Shown in pieces: positions 1 through 9,849 of a stretch of DNA of 64,000 bases. The stretch spans positions 1-64,000 of the forward strand of contig UQMW01000007.1 of the NCBI GenBank assembly GCA_900542275.1. The letters are read 5' to 3'. The notes beneath the pieces were generated by a model. The model did not search any database. It was not told the origin of the DNA and saw nothing but the letters and a program-made list of their open reading frames with translations. Both the position numbers and the translations under genes were made by a program. Numbering within the stretch: the stretch's first letter is position 1; the number at the start of each line of letters is the position of its first letter. This stretch comes from an uncultured Collinsella sp. GTDB lineage: Bacteria; Actinomycetota; Coriobacteriia; Coriobacteriales; Coriobacteriaceae.

Positions 1-647
1 CAGGCGTCCTCGCCGAGCGCGAGGAACGACGCGTGCGACCTGCGCGCCGAGTGCGACGTCGCCCTCCCCGGGGCCCGGCGCGACCTCGGCCTGTAGCCGA
101 CCTTGCGCCTGAGCTCCATGTTCGTCATGCCGTCGTATCCGGCGTCCACCCACCTGTAGACGGTGGAGGCGCTGAGCCCGGGGGTCGCCGCCGCTATCTG
201 CTGCGGGGAGAGCCCGCGCGCGAGCCCGTCCCTGATGGCCGCGAGCTTGGCGGCGGCGCCCTCCTCGGACTCGTCGATCCCGGACCTGCTCGCCGACAGC
301 TCGGCGTCGGCCGCCTCCTGCGCCCTCCTTGCGCTGTAGAACACCCTGGGCCTCCTCGAGCAGCCGTAGCCCCTCCTGTGCGAGCAGCCGTTGCAGCACC
401 TCGGCCACGCCGAGAGCCTGGGGCAGGCCCCCGACAGGTCCGCGGGCGCGGGCTCGCCGTAGCGCGAGCGCGGCGCGGTGACGTAGCGGTGCGCCGCCAC
501 CTCCCTGGTCACGGTCGAGGGCGACCTGCCGAGCTCCGCGGCGATCTCGCGGGCGCTGCGGTTGCGGTCGAGCATCCTCTCGACCGTGTTCCTCTCGTGC
601 CTCGTGAGCCTCCCGTACGACCTTCCGGACGGCTTGGGTCTGGACAT
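1..647 (-). mobile_element. IS30 family transposase, 3' end cut by window edge
   Basis: Reading the minus strand from ATG at 647 gives an uninterrupted frame of about 215 codons running off the left edge. An N-terminal helix-turn-helix (REIAAELGRSPSTVTREV, about residues 35-52) and a second one (SPQQIAAATPGLSASTVYRW, about 150-170) are the paired DNA-binding motifs expected at the N terminus of IS30 transposases. A cysteine-rich stretch lies between them (about 85-106). The DDE catalytic domain would lie outside the window, so completeness cannot be judged. Arginine and GC content are higher than in neighbouring genes, consistent with an acquired element. The 40-bp palindrome at 714-753 lies upstream of the start, where a terminal inverted repeat is expected. 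Confidence 0.88.
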
Positions 648-713
648 GCCGGCCTCCCTCCATCGCGGGCCGGGGGATTCCGGCCCCTCTGGGGTTGCCT
701 ACCCGGATTCGCG

Positions 714-753
714 CCTCAGGACTCAGCGCAACGCGTTGCGCTGAGTCCTGAGG
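714..753. repeat. 40-bp perfect palindrome at the IS30 end
   Basis: The two 20-base halves, meeting at 733/734, are exact reverse complements (CCTCAGGACTCAGCGCAACG and its complement). It lies 67 bases upstream of the transposase start and immediately before the remnant of a disrupted gene. It may be a terminal inverted repeat abutted to a second inverted copy, as in IS30 end-to-end junctions, or a palindromic insertion target; the sequence alone cannot decide. Confidence 0.7.
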
Positions 754-761
754 CTGTTGCA

Positions 762-977
762 ATGAAAATGAGAATCAAGGTTTTCTCCGGGGGGCTCCGG
801 TCAAATGGCAGCGGGCACGCAATGGCAGTTGTGGGCTATGTGGCAATGTATAATACATACTCAAATGCCAAGAAGTACCTGCTTGTGGTTTGGAATGGAT
901 AGACAAACCGGCTGCAGTTTCTTCCATATGACGTATCAATTTACACGGCTCACGACGGAACATATTGCAAGGGGTGA
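762..977 (+). pseudogene. remnant of a C39-like (papain-fold) peptidase domain protein
   Basis: One reading frame continues from 762 to a TGA at 975-977 and is interrupted only by a TAG at 900-902. Before the stop it reads GSGHAMAVVGYVAMYN..SNAKKYLLVVWNG, after it TNRLQFLPYDVSIYTAHDGT. The pattern of GHAMAVVGY, then KKYLLV, then a tryptophan-containing strand and a final aromatic strand matches the catalytic-His half of C39-like or C1-like cysteine peptidase domains. The N-terminal Cys half is absent and is replaced by the IS30 end. I infer a gene first truncated by the insertion and then decaying. A GTG-started gene follows two bases later, so it was probably the first gene of a small operon. 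Confidence 0.55.
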
Positions 978-979
978 TT

Positions 980-1342
980 GTGCTCGTGAACGGCGACAAG
1001 TTCATTCGAAGGGCAATACCCCTATTGGTTCTTTTCCTTGCCTTGGTCGCTGCAGTGAGTTTGTCCCTGCTAGGGGCGACTAATGGGGGAGAAAACGACA
1101 CGGTTGTTGCGATCGAAGTTCGCACTCTATCGGATGTTCATAACGGGCAATTTGAGGCGTTGATGCCAAGTGGTTGCCATAAAAAGATCGATATGCGCCG
1201 CAAGTCAAGTTCCGGATATGTTGCAGGGTTGAAGGCAGGTGAAAAATGGATTCTAGTTTTTGTGGAAGATAAGGAACTTGACGGGACTGTTCTATATCCC
1301 CATTCAGCCGAGAAAGCCAAATCAAGCAGACCAGGGGAATGA
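980..1342 (+). CDS. small exported or membrane-anchored protein, unknown function
   Basis: About 120 residues. The N terminus is basic (NGDKFIRR) followed by a hydrophobic segment (about residues 10-28), so the product is probably a signal-anchored or secreted protein with a soluble domain of about 90 residues. No conserved motif is recognised. GTG at 980 is chosen because AAGGGG lies five bases upstream; GTG at 986 and TTG at 965 are alternatives. It starts two bases after the decayed peptidase frame and ends three bases before the next gene, so the three probably formed one transcript. AT content is higher than in the rest of the window, hinting at acquired DNA. Confidence 0.5.
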   Translation: MLVNGDKFIRRAIPLLVLFLALVAAVSLSLLGATNGGENDTVVAIEVRTLSDVHNGQFEALMPSGCHKKIDMRRKSSSGYVAGLKAGEKWILVFVEDKELDGTVLYPHSAEKAKSSRPGE

Positions 1343-1345
1343 AGA

Positions 1346-1579
1346 ATGATTGATAGAAAGCAGTTCTTAGGCCTGATGGCAGGAGCTCCCATTTTGATGC
1401 GAGCTGGGATGGCGGAAGCCTTGGAGCTGCCGGACGCTCGGAAGCGATTGGCGCTCGTGGTTGGCGCGGTGGTCAGAGATGAAAATGGCAATGAAAAAAC
1501 GCGAACAAGAAGCAGAGAGACTATTTTCACGCCAGAGAGCGAAGCCGTGGGTTTTGCTATCGACTGTTATATCGAATAG
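1346..1579 (+). CDS. small protein with export signal, unknown function
   Basis: 77 residues preceded by AGGGGAATGAAG. The N terminus (MIDRKQFLGLMAGAPILMRA) has a short charged region and a hydrophobic stretch resembling a weak signal peptide; a single RK rather than RR makes Tat export uncertain. The remainder is polar, contains a short strand-like LALVVGAVV and ends in CYIE. It follows the previous small gene by three bases. I do not recognise the family. It could be a fragment of a longer decayed gene, since the region to the left is already damaged. Confidence 0.4.
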   Translation: MIDRKQFLGLMAGAPILMRAGMAEALELPDARKRLALVVGAVVRDENGNEKTRTRSRETIFTPESEAVGFAIDCYIE

Positions 1580-1698
1580 ACATGACGGCATAAAACGAAT
1601 TGGCCTATAAGCATGTCATTACTTAAGCAAAGCTGAAATCTTGGCATCTAGTGCTCGGGACTGCCCAGCTTGGGGTACAACTCAACGTGAACAATGAT

Positions 1699-1728
1699 GG
1701 CCCGCCACATGTTTGGCGGGCCTTTGGT
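1699..1728 (+). terminator. intrinsic terminator
   Basis: GGCCCGCC (1699-1706) pairs with GGCGGGCC (1715-1722) and is followed by TTTGGTTATTT. It closes the small operon on its left, just before the protease gene. Confidence 0.6.
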
Positions 1729-1751
1729 TATTTGACGAAAGGATCGCAGCT

Positions 1752-3221
1752 ATGAGCGAGAACGATTCCCAGCGTCCCCAGGATGCGGGCAACGCCGGCG
1801 AGACTCAGCAGCAGCCGCGCGTGCAGGTGGAGTCGACGCCTGCCGACGGCAACAACATTCCCTACGTGCAGGCCTACGATACGCAGACCGGCAAGCCGCT
1901 GGGCGGTCAGCAGGTTGTAAACAAGCACACGGTGGTCAAGACCAAGACCAAAAAGCTGCCGATCTTTATTACGGCACTCGCCGGTTGCGCCTGTGGCGCC
2001 CTGCTGGTCATTGCGCTCATTATGAGCGGTACGCTCGATATCGGTGGCGGCAAGAATGCCGTGACGGCGGGCGCTTCGGGTTCGTCGACGCAAAAGATTA
2101 CCATTGACTCCGAGGATACTACGCTGGCCGAGGCCGTTTCCGCCAAGGCCCTGCCCTCCGTCGTTTCCATCACTGCCACTTCGAGCGGCAGCCAGAATGG
2201 CTCACTTTCGCAGTCTGCTGACGATTCGAATAACTCGGGCAGCGTCGGCTCGGGCGTAGTACTCGATACCGAGGGCCACATCCTCACCAACAACCACGTG
2301 GTCGATGGCTATGACCAGTACGTGGTGACCATGGATGACGGCACCACCTACGAGGCCGAGTTCGTGGGCAACGACGCTTCGAGCGACCTGGCCGTCATCA
2401 AGCTCAAGGACGCAGACGCCTCCAAGCTCACGCCGATCGAGATCGGCGACTCCTCCAAGCTCAACGTGGGCGAGTGGGTCATGGCGATCGGTTCGCCGTT
2501 TGGCAACGAGCAGTCTGTCTCCACCGGTATCGTCTCGGCGCTGTATCGCTCCACGGCCATGAGCTCTGCCAACGGTAACACCATCTATGCCAACATGATC
2601 CAGACCGATGCCGCCATCAACCCGGGCAACTCCGGCGGCGCGCTCGTCAACGACAACGGCGAGCTGGTAGGCATCAACTCGCTCATCGAGAGCTACTCAG
2701 GTTCCAGCTCGGGTGTTGGCTTTGCTATTCCCGTTAACTACGCCAAGAACATTGCCGACCAAATCATCGACGGCAAGACGCCGGTTCATCCGTACCTGGG
2801 AGCCACGCTTTCGAGCGTCAACGCGCTCAACGCCCGTACCAACAAACTGAGCACCGATAGCGGTGCCTACGTGGCGAGCGTTGTCGAGGACGGTCCCGCT
2901 GCCAAGGCTGGTATCCAGGAGGGCGACGTCATCACCAAGCTGGGCGACGACGAGATTACGAGTGCCGACGGCCTGATCATCGCACTGCGCAGCCACGAGG
3001 TGGGCGAGAAGGTCGAGATTACGCTCATGCGCGGCAAGGAAGAGAAGAAGGTCACCGTCGAGCTGGGCTCCGACGAGGAGCTGCAGAACCAGCAGCAGAA
3101 CGACAGCGCGACCGATACCGGCAACGGCGGTATTACCGACGAGCAGCTGCGCCAGTATCTGGAGGAGCTGCTGGGCCAGCAGGGCCAGGGTCAAGGCCAA
3201 GGCTATGGCCAGGGTTTCTAA
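1752..3221 (+). CDS. htrA: HtrA/DegP-type membrane-anchored serine protease with PDZ domain
   Basis: 489 residues. It is an envelope quality-control protease that degrades misfolded exported proteins. Layout: polar, Gln-rich cytoplasmic tail (1-70), one membrane segment (about 77-100), trypsin-like S1C domain with His182 (NNHVVDG), Asp212 (SSDLAVIKL) and Ser294 (NPGNSGGAL), then a PDZ domain (about 355-450) and a low-complexity Gln-Gly tail ending GQGYGQGF. ATG at 1752 is chosen because GAAAGGA lies nine bases upstream; an upstream in-frame start at 1713 would overlap the preceding terminator. The gene is monocistronic, between two terminators. All catalytic residues are present, so an active enzyme is expected. 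Confidence 0.93.
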   Translation: MSENDSQRPQDAGNAGETQQQPRVQVESTPADGNNIPYVQAYDTQTGKPLGGQQVVNKHTVVKTKTKKLPIFITALAGCACGALLVIALIMSGTLDIGGGKNAVTAGASGSSTQKITIDSEDTTLAEAVSAKALPSVVSITATSSGSQNGSLSQSADDSNNSGSVGSGVVLDTEGHILTNNHVVDGYDQYVVTMDDGTTYEAEFVGNDASSDLAVIKLKDADASKLTPIEIGDSSKLNVGEWVMAIGSPFGNEQSVSTGIVSALYRSTAMSSANGNTIYANMIQTDAAINPGNSGGALVNDNGELVGINSLIESYSGSSSGVGFAIPVNYAKNIADQIIDGKTPVHPYLGATLSSVNALNARTNKLSTDSGAYVASVVEDGPAAKAGIQEGDVITKLGDDEITSADGLIIALRSHEVGEKVEITLMRGKEEKKVTVELGSDEELQNQQQNDSATDTGNGGITDEQLRQYLEELLGQQGQGQGQGYGQGF

Positions 3222-3247
3222 CGAGCCGTATTGCACATATCGAAGCC

Positions 3248-3290
3248 AGAGGGGACTGTCCCGCCAACGCGGGACAGTCCCTCTTTTCTT
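3248..3290 (+). terminator. strong intrinsic terminator
   Basis: The 17-base arm AGAGGGGACTGTCCCGC is followed by a four-base loop, its near-perfect complement and a T-rich tail. The core GGGGACTGTCCC resembles the GGGGACAG motif of the palindromic repeats elsewhere in the window. Confidence 0.85.
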
Positions 3291-3435
3291 ATTGATCCGT
3301 TGGGGACGTGGAAACGGATCATTTAGAAATGGCAAGGGCATGGTTTGATCGCGCGATCCACCCCGGTCCGGCCGCTGCCGATTCGGTGCGGTTTGAGACC
3401 GCTATTCGGCCCCATCGTGACCGGTGGTACTCTAG

Positions 3436-5697
<2,262 letters not shown>

Positions 5698-5718
5698 GGC
5701 ATCGATAGCCAAATTGAA

Positions 5719-5758
5719 GAACCGCCCGGAAGCACGATGCCTTCCGGGCGGTTCTTAC
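5719..5758 (+). terminator. intrinsic terminator after ligA
   Basis: GAACCGCCCGGAAG pairs with CTTCCGGGCGGTTC across an eight-base loop and is followed by TTACTTT. Confidence 0.85.
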
Positions 5759-5852
5759 TTTGCTGGGGAAACGGGCACCGTGATCTGCGTCACGTAGGTC
5801 TCTGGGTCATCGCTGATGATGTCGTCGATGAGGGCGATTTCGCGTCGCCTCG

Positions 5853-7199
5853 CTACGCCACCAGCTTGTCAAAAGCCCCGCGCCGGTTGAGCACGATAAA
5901 GGCAATCACGCAGATGGCCGCCGACAGAATCGATCCGCACGGCGAGGCGATGCCCATGGGGAACAGCGTGTCGGAATAGGCGTTCGACAGCAGCCATGCA
6001 CCGGGCACGCGAATGAGCACCACGGCCAGCACGTTGTGCGCAAAGCCGATGTAGCTCTTGCCATACGCAGCGAAAAAGCCGCTAAAGCAAATGTGGATGC
6101 CGGCAAAGATCGCGTCAAATATATAGCTGCGCATATAGCCGGCACCCGCCGTGACCACCGCGGCGTCCTTGGCAAAAAAGCCGATAAACGTCGGCGCCAC
6201 CAGCCACATCAGCACCGTGATCAGGCAGCCGTACACCACCGAGATCGTCATGGCGTCTTTGAGCACCTGCCGCGCGCGGTCGCCCTTGCCCGCGCCGGCG
6301 TTTTGCGCCGTGAGCGCGCTGACGGTGGCGCCCATGGAACTCGGCACAATGAACAAAAAGCTGATCATCTTCTCGACCAGGCCCACGGCGGCGGCGTCGA
6401 CCAGGCCGCGGTGGTTGGCGATGACGGTGATAAACATAAACGCCACTTGGATGCAGCCGTCCTGCACAGCCACGGGCACGCCGATCTTAAGGATGCTACC
6501 GAGCACTTCGGGCTGGGGGCGCAGGTCGCTGCGCTTAACGTGGATGTTCGTGCGACGGCTCTTGAGCCACACGAGCGCGAGGGCCACGCTCGCCGTCTGC
6601 GCGATGACCGTGCCGAGCGCCGCGCCCACGGGGCCGAGCCCCATGTGGCCGATAAACAGAAAGTCGAGCGCGATGTTGATGATGCACGCCACGCCGATCA
6701 CGTACATGGGCGAGCGCGAATCGCCCAGGCCGCGAAAGATGGCAGAGAGGATATTGTACGCGGCGATAAAGGGAATGCCGATAAAGCAGATACGCAGGTA
6801 GGCGGCAGTGCCTTCGACCGCTTCGGCTGGCGTGCCAATGAGTGCCACAATCTGCGGACACAGTGCGAGCAGGACAGCGGCCAGCACCACCGAGACACCC
6901 ATAAAGAGCGTGATGGTGTTGCCGATGGCGGTCGCGGCGCGATCGAAGCGGCGCGAGCCCACGGCGTGGCCGACGATGACCGTCGTTCCCATGGCCAGAC
7001 CCACGAGCGTCACGGTAATGATATAGAGCGTCTGCGCGCCGTTGCCCACGGCGGTGATGCCGGCGGCGCCGCTAAACTGTCCCATCATGTACAGGTCGGC
7101 CATGCCGTAGAGCATCTGCAAAAAGTACGAGAGCATATAAGGCAGGGCAAAGACCGCGATGGTCTTGAGGACATTGCCGCGTGTGAGGTCGTGTTCCAT
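5853..7199 (-). CDS. MATE family efflux transporter
   Basis: 448 residues with about twelve hydrophobic segments in two similar halves, typical of multidrug and toxin extrusion proteins that export cationic compounds using Na+ or H+ gradients. Recognisable family features are the N-terminal LKTIAVFALPYMLSYFLQMLYG segment and the pore-lining pattern around GNGAQTL and AVQDGCIQ. The start is ATG at 7199; the ribosome binding site is weak (AGAAAG). It converges with ligA and has no co-transcribed partner. The substrate cannot be deduced from sequence. Confidence 0.92.
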   Translation of the reverse strand: MEHDLTRGNVLKTIAVFALPYMLSYFLQMLYGMADLYMMGQFSGAAGITAVGNGAQTLYIITVTLVGLAMGTTVIVGHAVGSRRFDRAATAIGNTITLFMGVSVVLAAVLLALCPQIVALIGTPAEAVEGTAAYLRICFIGIPFIAAYNILSAIFRGLGDSRSPMYVIGVACIINIALDFLFIGHMGLGPVGAALGTVIAQTASVALALVWLKSRRTNIHVKRSDLRPQPEVLGSILKIGVPVAVQDGCIQVAFMFITVIANHRGLVDAAAVGLVEKMISFLFIVPSSMGATVSALTAQNAGAGKGDRARQVLKDAMTISVVYGCLITVLMWLVAPTFIGFFAKDAAVVTAGAGYMRSYIFDAIFAGIHICFSGFFAAYGKSYIGFAHNVLAVVLIRVPGAWLLSNAYSDTLFPMGIASPCGSILSAAICVIAFIVLNRRGAFDKLVA

Positions 7200-7350
7200 G
7201 GGCGGGCACTTTCTGGCTTGGTTCGTTTACGTACCAGTGTAGTGAAAACCCTACAACGATTGTAGAGTCAAGGTTTGTGTCGGCAGTGGGGCGAAAAAGT
7301 CACGCTCCAAGCACGATGCTTTGACCCCTCCATGCCCCTCACCTAGCCTC

Positions 7351-7417
7351 AAACCATCACAACATTCGCCGTTTTTTGCCAAAATCGGGAAAAGCATCGA
7401 ATGTTGTGATGGTTTTT
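7351..7417. repeat. palindromic repeat family 1, copy a
   Basis: Arms AACCATCACAACATTCG and CGAATGTTGTGATGGTT flank a loop of about 30 bases, followed by T residues. Other copies lie at 8595, 12701 and 22804 with conserved arms and variable loops. This copy lies upstream of the DUF559-like gene. Confidence 0.85.
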
Positions 7418-7516
7418 CTGCCACTCGGCCGGGTGGAATCGCTTTCTTGTGCACGAAGGTGTGCGGACCCGTGGGCAGGGGAATAAGGTTGGTTATCCGA
7501 CTCCATTGGAGGGCTC

Positions 7517-8554
7517 ATGGACCTGCCGATCGTCTTGTCCCATAAGACTGCCTGGCTGTACCACAACGTGGCGCGCCCGTCCGAGCCGCTCTCGCGAGCA
7601 AGCAGCCTATACGATGAGGACTCGCTTGCTAGCGAGGCGGAGCCGACTGCGAGCCTGCCCAAATTGGGACTCGATGCCAAGGGACTGAGGGCTTCGACAG
7701 CAGTTGGGATCGTTACCGACTATCTGGTTTCGCTTGGTATTCCACGAGAAGAGCTCGATCATATCGACACACTCGTCAACTTCGATTTTGAGCGTTCGAC
7801 GCCGGCTGGGTTTAGGTGCCACGTGTTTGGGGCGCCGGTACCTCCAGGCCATCTTATCGAGGTGGCAGAGGGCCTTCTGGTGGTTGATGAGGCCATGTGC
7901 TTTGTCCAAGCGGGTTCGTGGATGAGTGAGCCCGAACAGCTGGAGTATGGTTATGAAATCTGCGCCCGATACCATTTGAATCATCTGTCGACAGGCGATT
8001 ATATCGAGATGGGGCAGAGGTATACCGTTGCCGACTTGATTGCCTATTGCAATGAGAACCGATCTCGTCAGGGGGCTATACGCGCGGCCGCCGTGCTCAA
8101 GCGCGTGCACGATGGCGCGCGGTCGCCCATGGAGACGGCCACCGCAATCATGGTCGTAGCAAAACGTTCCCAGGGCGGGCTGGGATACGCCAAGATCGAG
8201 CTCAACCATTGGGTCGATGTTCCCAACGAGTTCAAGTATCTCGCAAAGGCCGGGTATTTCGAGATCGACGTATATGCGCCTGCGAGCGGTACGGGGATTG
8301 AATATAACGGCTCGGACCATCTTGATAAGCAGCGCAGCGCGTCGGATGCGGAGCGTATGACCGTGCTGAGCGCGCTGGGCTTTAGGATGATCGTCCTCAC
8401 CGGGACTCAGTTTGCCCACCAGCTGCAATTGCACCGGGCGATGAACGCCATCGCACTCGCTATGGGGCTTAAGTGCGACCGAAGCGAAGCGTTCCAGAAA
8501 CGTCAAAACGACCTGCGAGAATTCGTGATTCGACACTGGGACGGCGGCCTTTAG
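7517..8554 (+). CDS. DUF559/Vsr-like endonuclease-fold protein, AbiEi-like organisation
   Basis: 345 residues; the exact role is unknown. The C-terminal part holds GIEYNGSDHL (about 255-264) followed by a basic helix (DKQRSASDAER) and LSALGFRMIVLTG, the core pattern of Vsr/DUF559 PD-(D/E)XK-like domains. The middle part (VFGAPVPPGHLIEVAEGLLVVDEAMCFVQ...GYEICARYHL) resembles proteins in which an AbiEi-type regulatory region precedes such a nuclease fold. Such genes occur as scattered singletons in Coriobacteriia. ATG at 7517 follows TTGGAGGGCTC. It is the only gene between two copies of the same hairpin repeat (7351 and 8595), and no partner toxin is adjacent. Nuclease activity is inferred, not shown. 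Confidence 0.6.
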   Translation: MDLPIVLSHKTAWLYHNVARPSEPLSRASSLYDEDSLASEAEPTASLPKLGLDAKGLRASTAVGIVTDYLVSLGIPREELDHIDTLVNFDFERSTPAGFRCHVFGAPVPPGHLIEVAEGLLVVDEAMCFVQAGSWMSEPEQLEYGYEICARYHLNHLSTGDYIEMGQRYTVADLIAYCNENRSRQGAIRAAAVLKRVHDGARSPMETATAIMVVAKRSQGGLGYAKIELNHWVDVPNEFKYLAKAGYFEIDVYAPASGTGIEYNGSDHLDKQRSASDAERMTVLSALGFRMIVLTGTQFAHQLQLHRAMNAIALAMGLKCDRSEAFQKRQNDLREFVIRHWDGGL

Positions 8555-8594
8555 GGGCGTTTTGGTCCTTCTACGGGGTGCCGTGGGCAGGCAG

Positions 8595-8657
8595 ACCATC
8601 ACAACATTCGACGCTTTTCCTCAAAATCGAAAAAAGCATCGAATGTTGTGATGGTTT
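8595..8657. repeat. palindromic repeat family 1, copy b
   Basis: ACCATCACAACATTCGACG and its complement (CATCGAATGTTGTGATGGT) flank a 25-base A/T-rich loop. It lies 40 bases after the DUF559-like gene and could terminate its transcript. Confidence 0.85.
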
Positions 8658-8789
8658 GTATGCTGAGGATGGGCTTGGAAAGTCCGTTTTGCTCAAAGCG
8701 ACCTGTCCTGTCGTACGGGTGTCGGCATGATTCTCCCGTGGGGTATTATGTTTTCCGAAGAATAAAACGCCGCGCGAGGGGAGGGCTGC

Positions 8790-9845
8790 GTGGACGGGCA
8801 CGTGCAACATGACGGCTTTGGCCGCGACATCAACTACCTGCGCATTGCCGTTACCGACAAGTGCAATTTCCGCTGCATTTACTGCATGCCGGCCGATGGC
8901 GTGGCACCCCGCGCGCACGACGAGCTGCTCAGTGCCGAGGAAATCGCCCGCTTTGTGCGCTTGGTGGCGGGGGAGGGCATTCGCCGCGTGCGCCTGACGG
9001 GCGGCGAGCCGCTGGTCAGTCGCCGTATCATTCCGCTCATCCGTGACATCCGCGCGATTCCGCAGATCGAGGATATCTCGCTCACCACCAATGGCGCCCT
9101 GCTGCCCAAGCTGGCGCCGCAGCTCAAAGACGCCGGGCTTAACCGCGTCAACATTTCACTCGATACGCTCGACCCCGTGCTGTTTGGAAAGATCACGCGC
9201 CTGGGTCGGCTCGAGCAGACCATGGCCGGCATCGACGCGGCGCTGGCTTGGGGCTTTGAGCCCGTTAAGGTCAACTGTGTTGTGGTGCGTCGGCTCAACC
9301 AGGATGTGGCAGCCCTTGCGCGGCTCACGCTCGACCGCCCCATCCACCTGCGCTTTATCGAATACATGCCCATCGGCGACGAGCGCACGAGCTCGCATTG
9401 CGCTGTGGACCCGCATGCGCCCACGCTCAACCCCGAGCTGTGGGACGCGAGCGATACCGTGCCGAGCGACGAGCTGCGGGCGCGCATCAATGCCGGGGCC
9501 GCCGCGACGGGGCTGGGCGAGCTCGAGCCGCTCGACATCAACGACGCTCCTGTCGGCGCAGGCCCTGCGCGCTACTGGCACTTTCCGGGCGCGGCGGGAA
9601 CGGTCGGCTTTATTAGCGCCATGTCCAACCATTTTTGCGCGAATTGCAACCGTCTGCGCCTGACGGCCGATGGCAACGTGCGTCCGTGCCTGTTCAGCGA
9701 TGCCGAGTATTCGGTGCGTGAGGCGCTGCGCCGTGGTGATGATATGCAGGTACTTTCGATTTGGCGCGATGCCGTGGCCCACAAACCGCAGGAACACGCG
9801 ATAATTGAGGGCACGCAACGATTTATGTCCCAAATCGGAGGATGA
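8790..9845 (+). CDS. moaA: GTP 3',8-cyclase, radical SAM enzyme of molybdenum cofactor synthesis
   Basis: 351 residues. Catalyses the first step of molybdopterin synthesis, converting GTP to 3',8-cyclo-GTP. The radical SAM cluster motif is Cys25-X3-Cys29-X2-Cys32 (CNFRCIYC); the second [4Fe-4S] site is Cys283, Cys286 and about Cys300 (FCANCNRLRL...RPCL). The protein ends in the Gly-Gly typical of MoaA. The start is GTG at 8790 after GAGGGGAGGG. Four bases separate it from the moaC-mobB fusion, so both are co-transcribed. MoaB/MogA, MoeA, MoaD and MoaE are not in the window. Confidence 0.96.
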   Translation: MDGHVQHDGFGRDINYLRIAVTDKCNFRCIYCMPADGVAPRAHDELLSAEEIARFVRLVAGEGIRRVRLTGGEPLVSRRIIPLIRDIRAIPQIEDISLTTNGALLPKLAPQLKDAGLNRVNISLDTLDPVLFGKITRLGRLEQTMAGIDAALAWGFEPVKVNCVVVRRLNQDVAALARLTLDRPIHLRFIEYMPIGDERTSSHCAVDPHAPTLNPELWDASDTVPSDELRARINAGAAATGLGELEPLDINDAPVGAGPARYWHFPGAAGTVGFISAMSNHFCANCNRLRLTADGNVRPCLFSDAEYSVREALRRGDDMQVLSIWRDAVAHKPQEHAIIEGTQRFMSQIGG

Positions 9846-9849
9846 TCAT

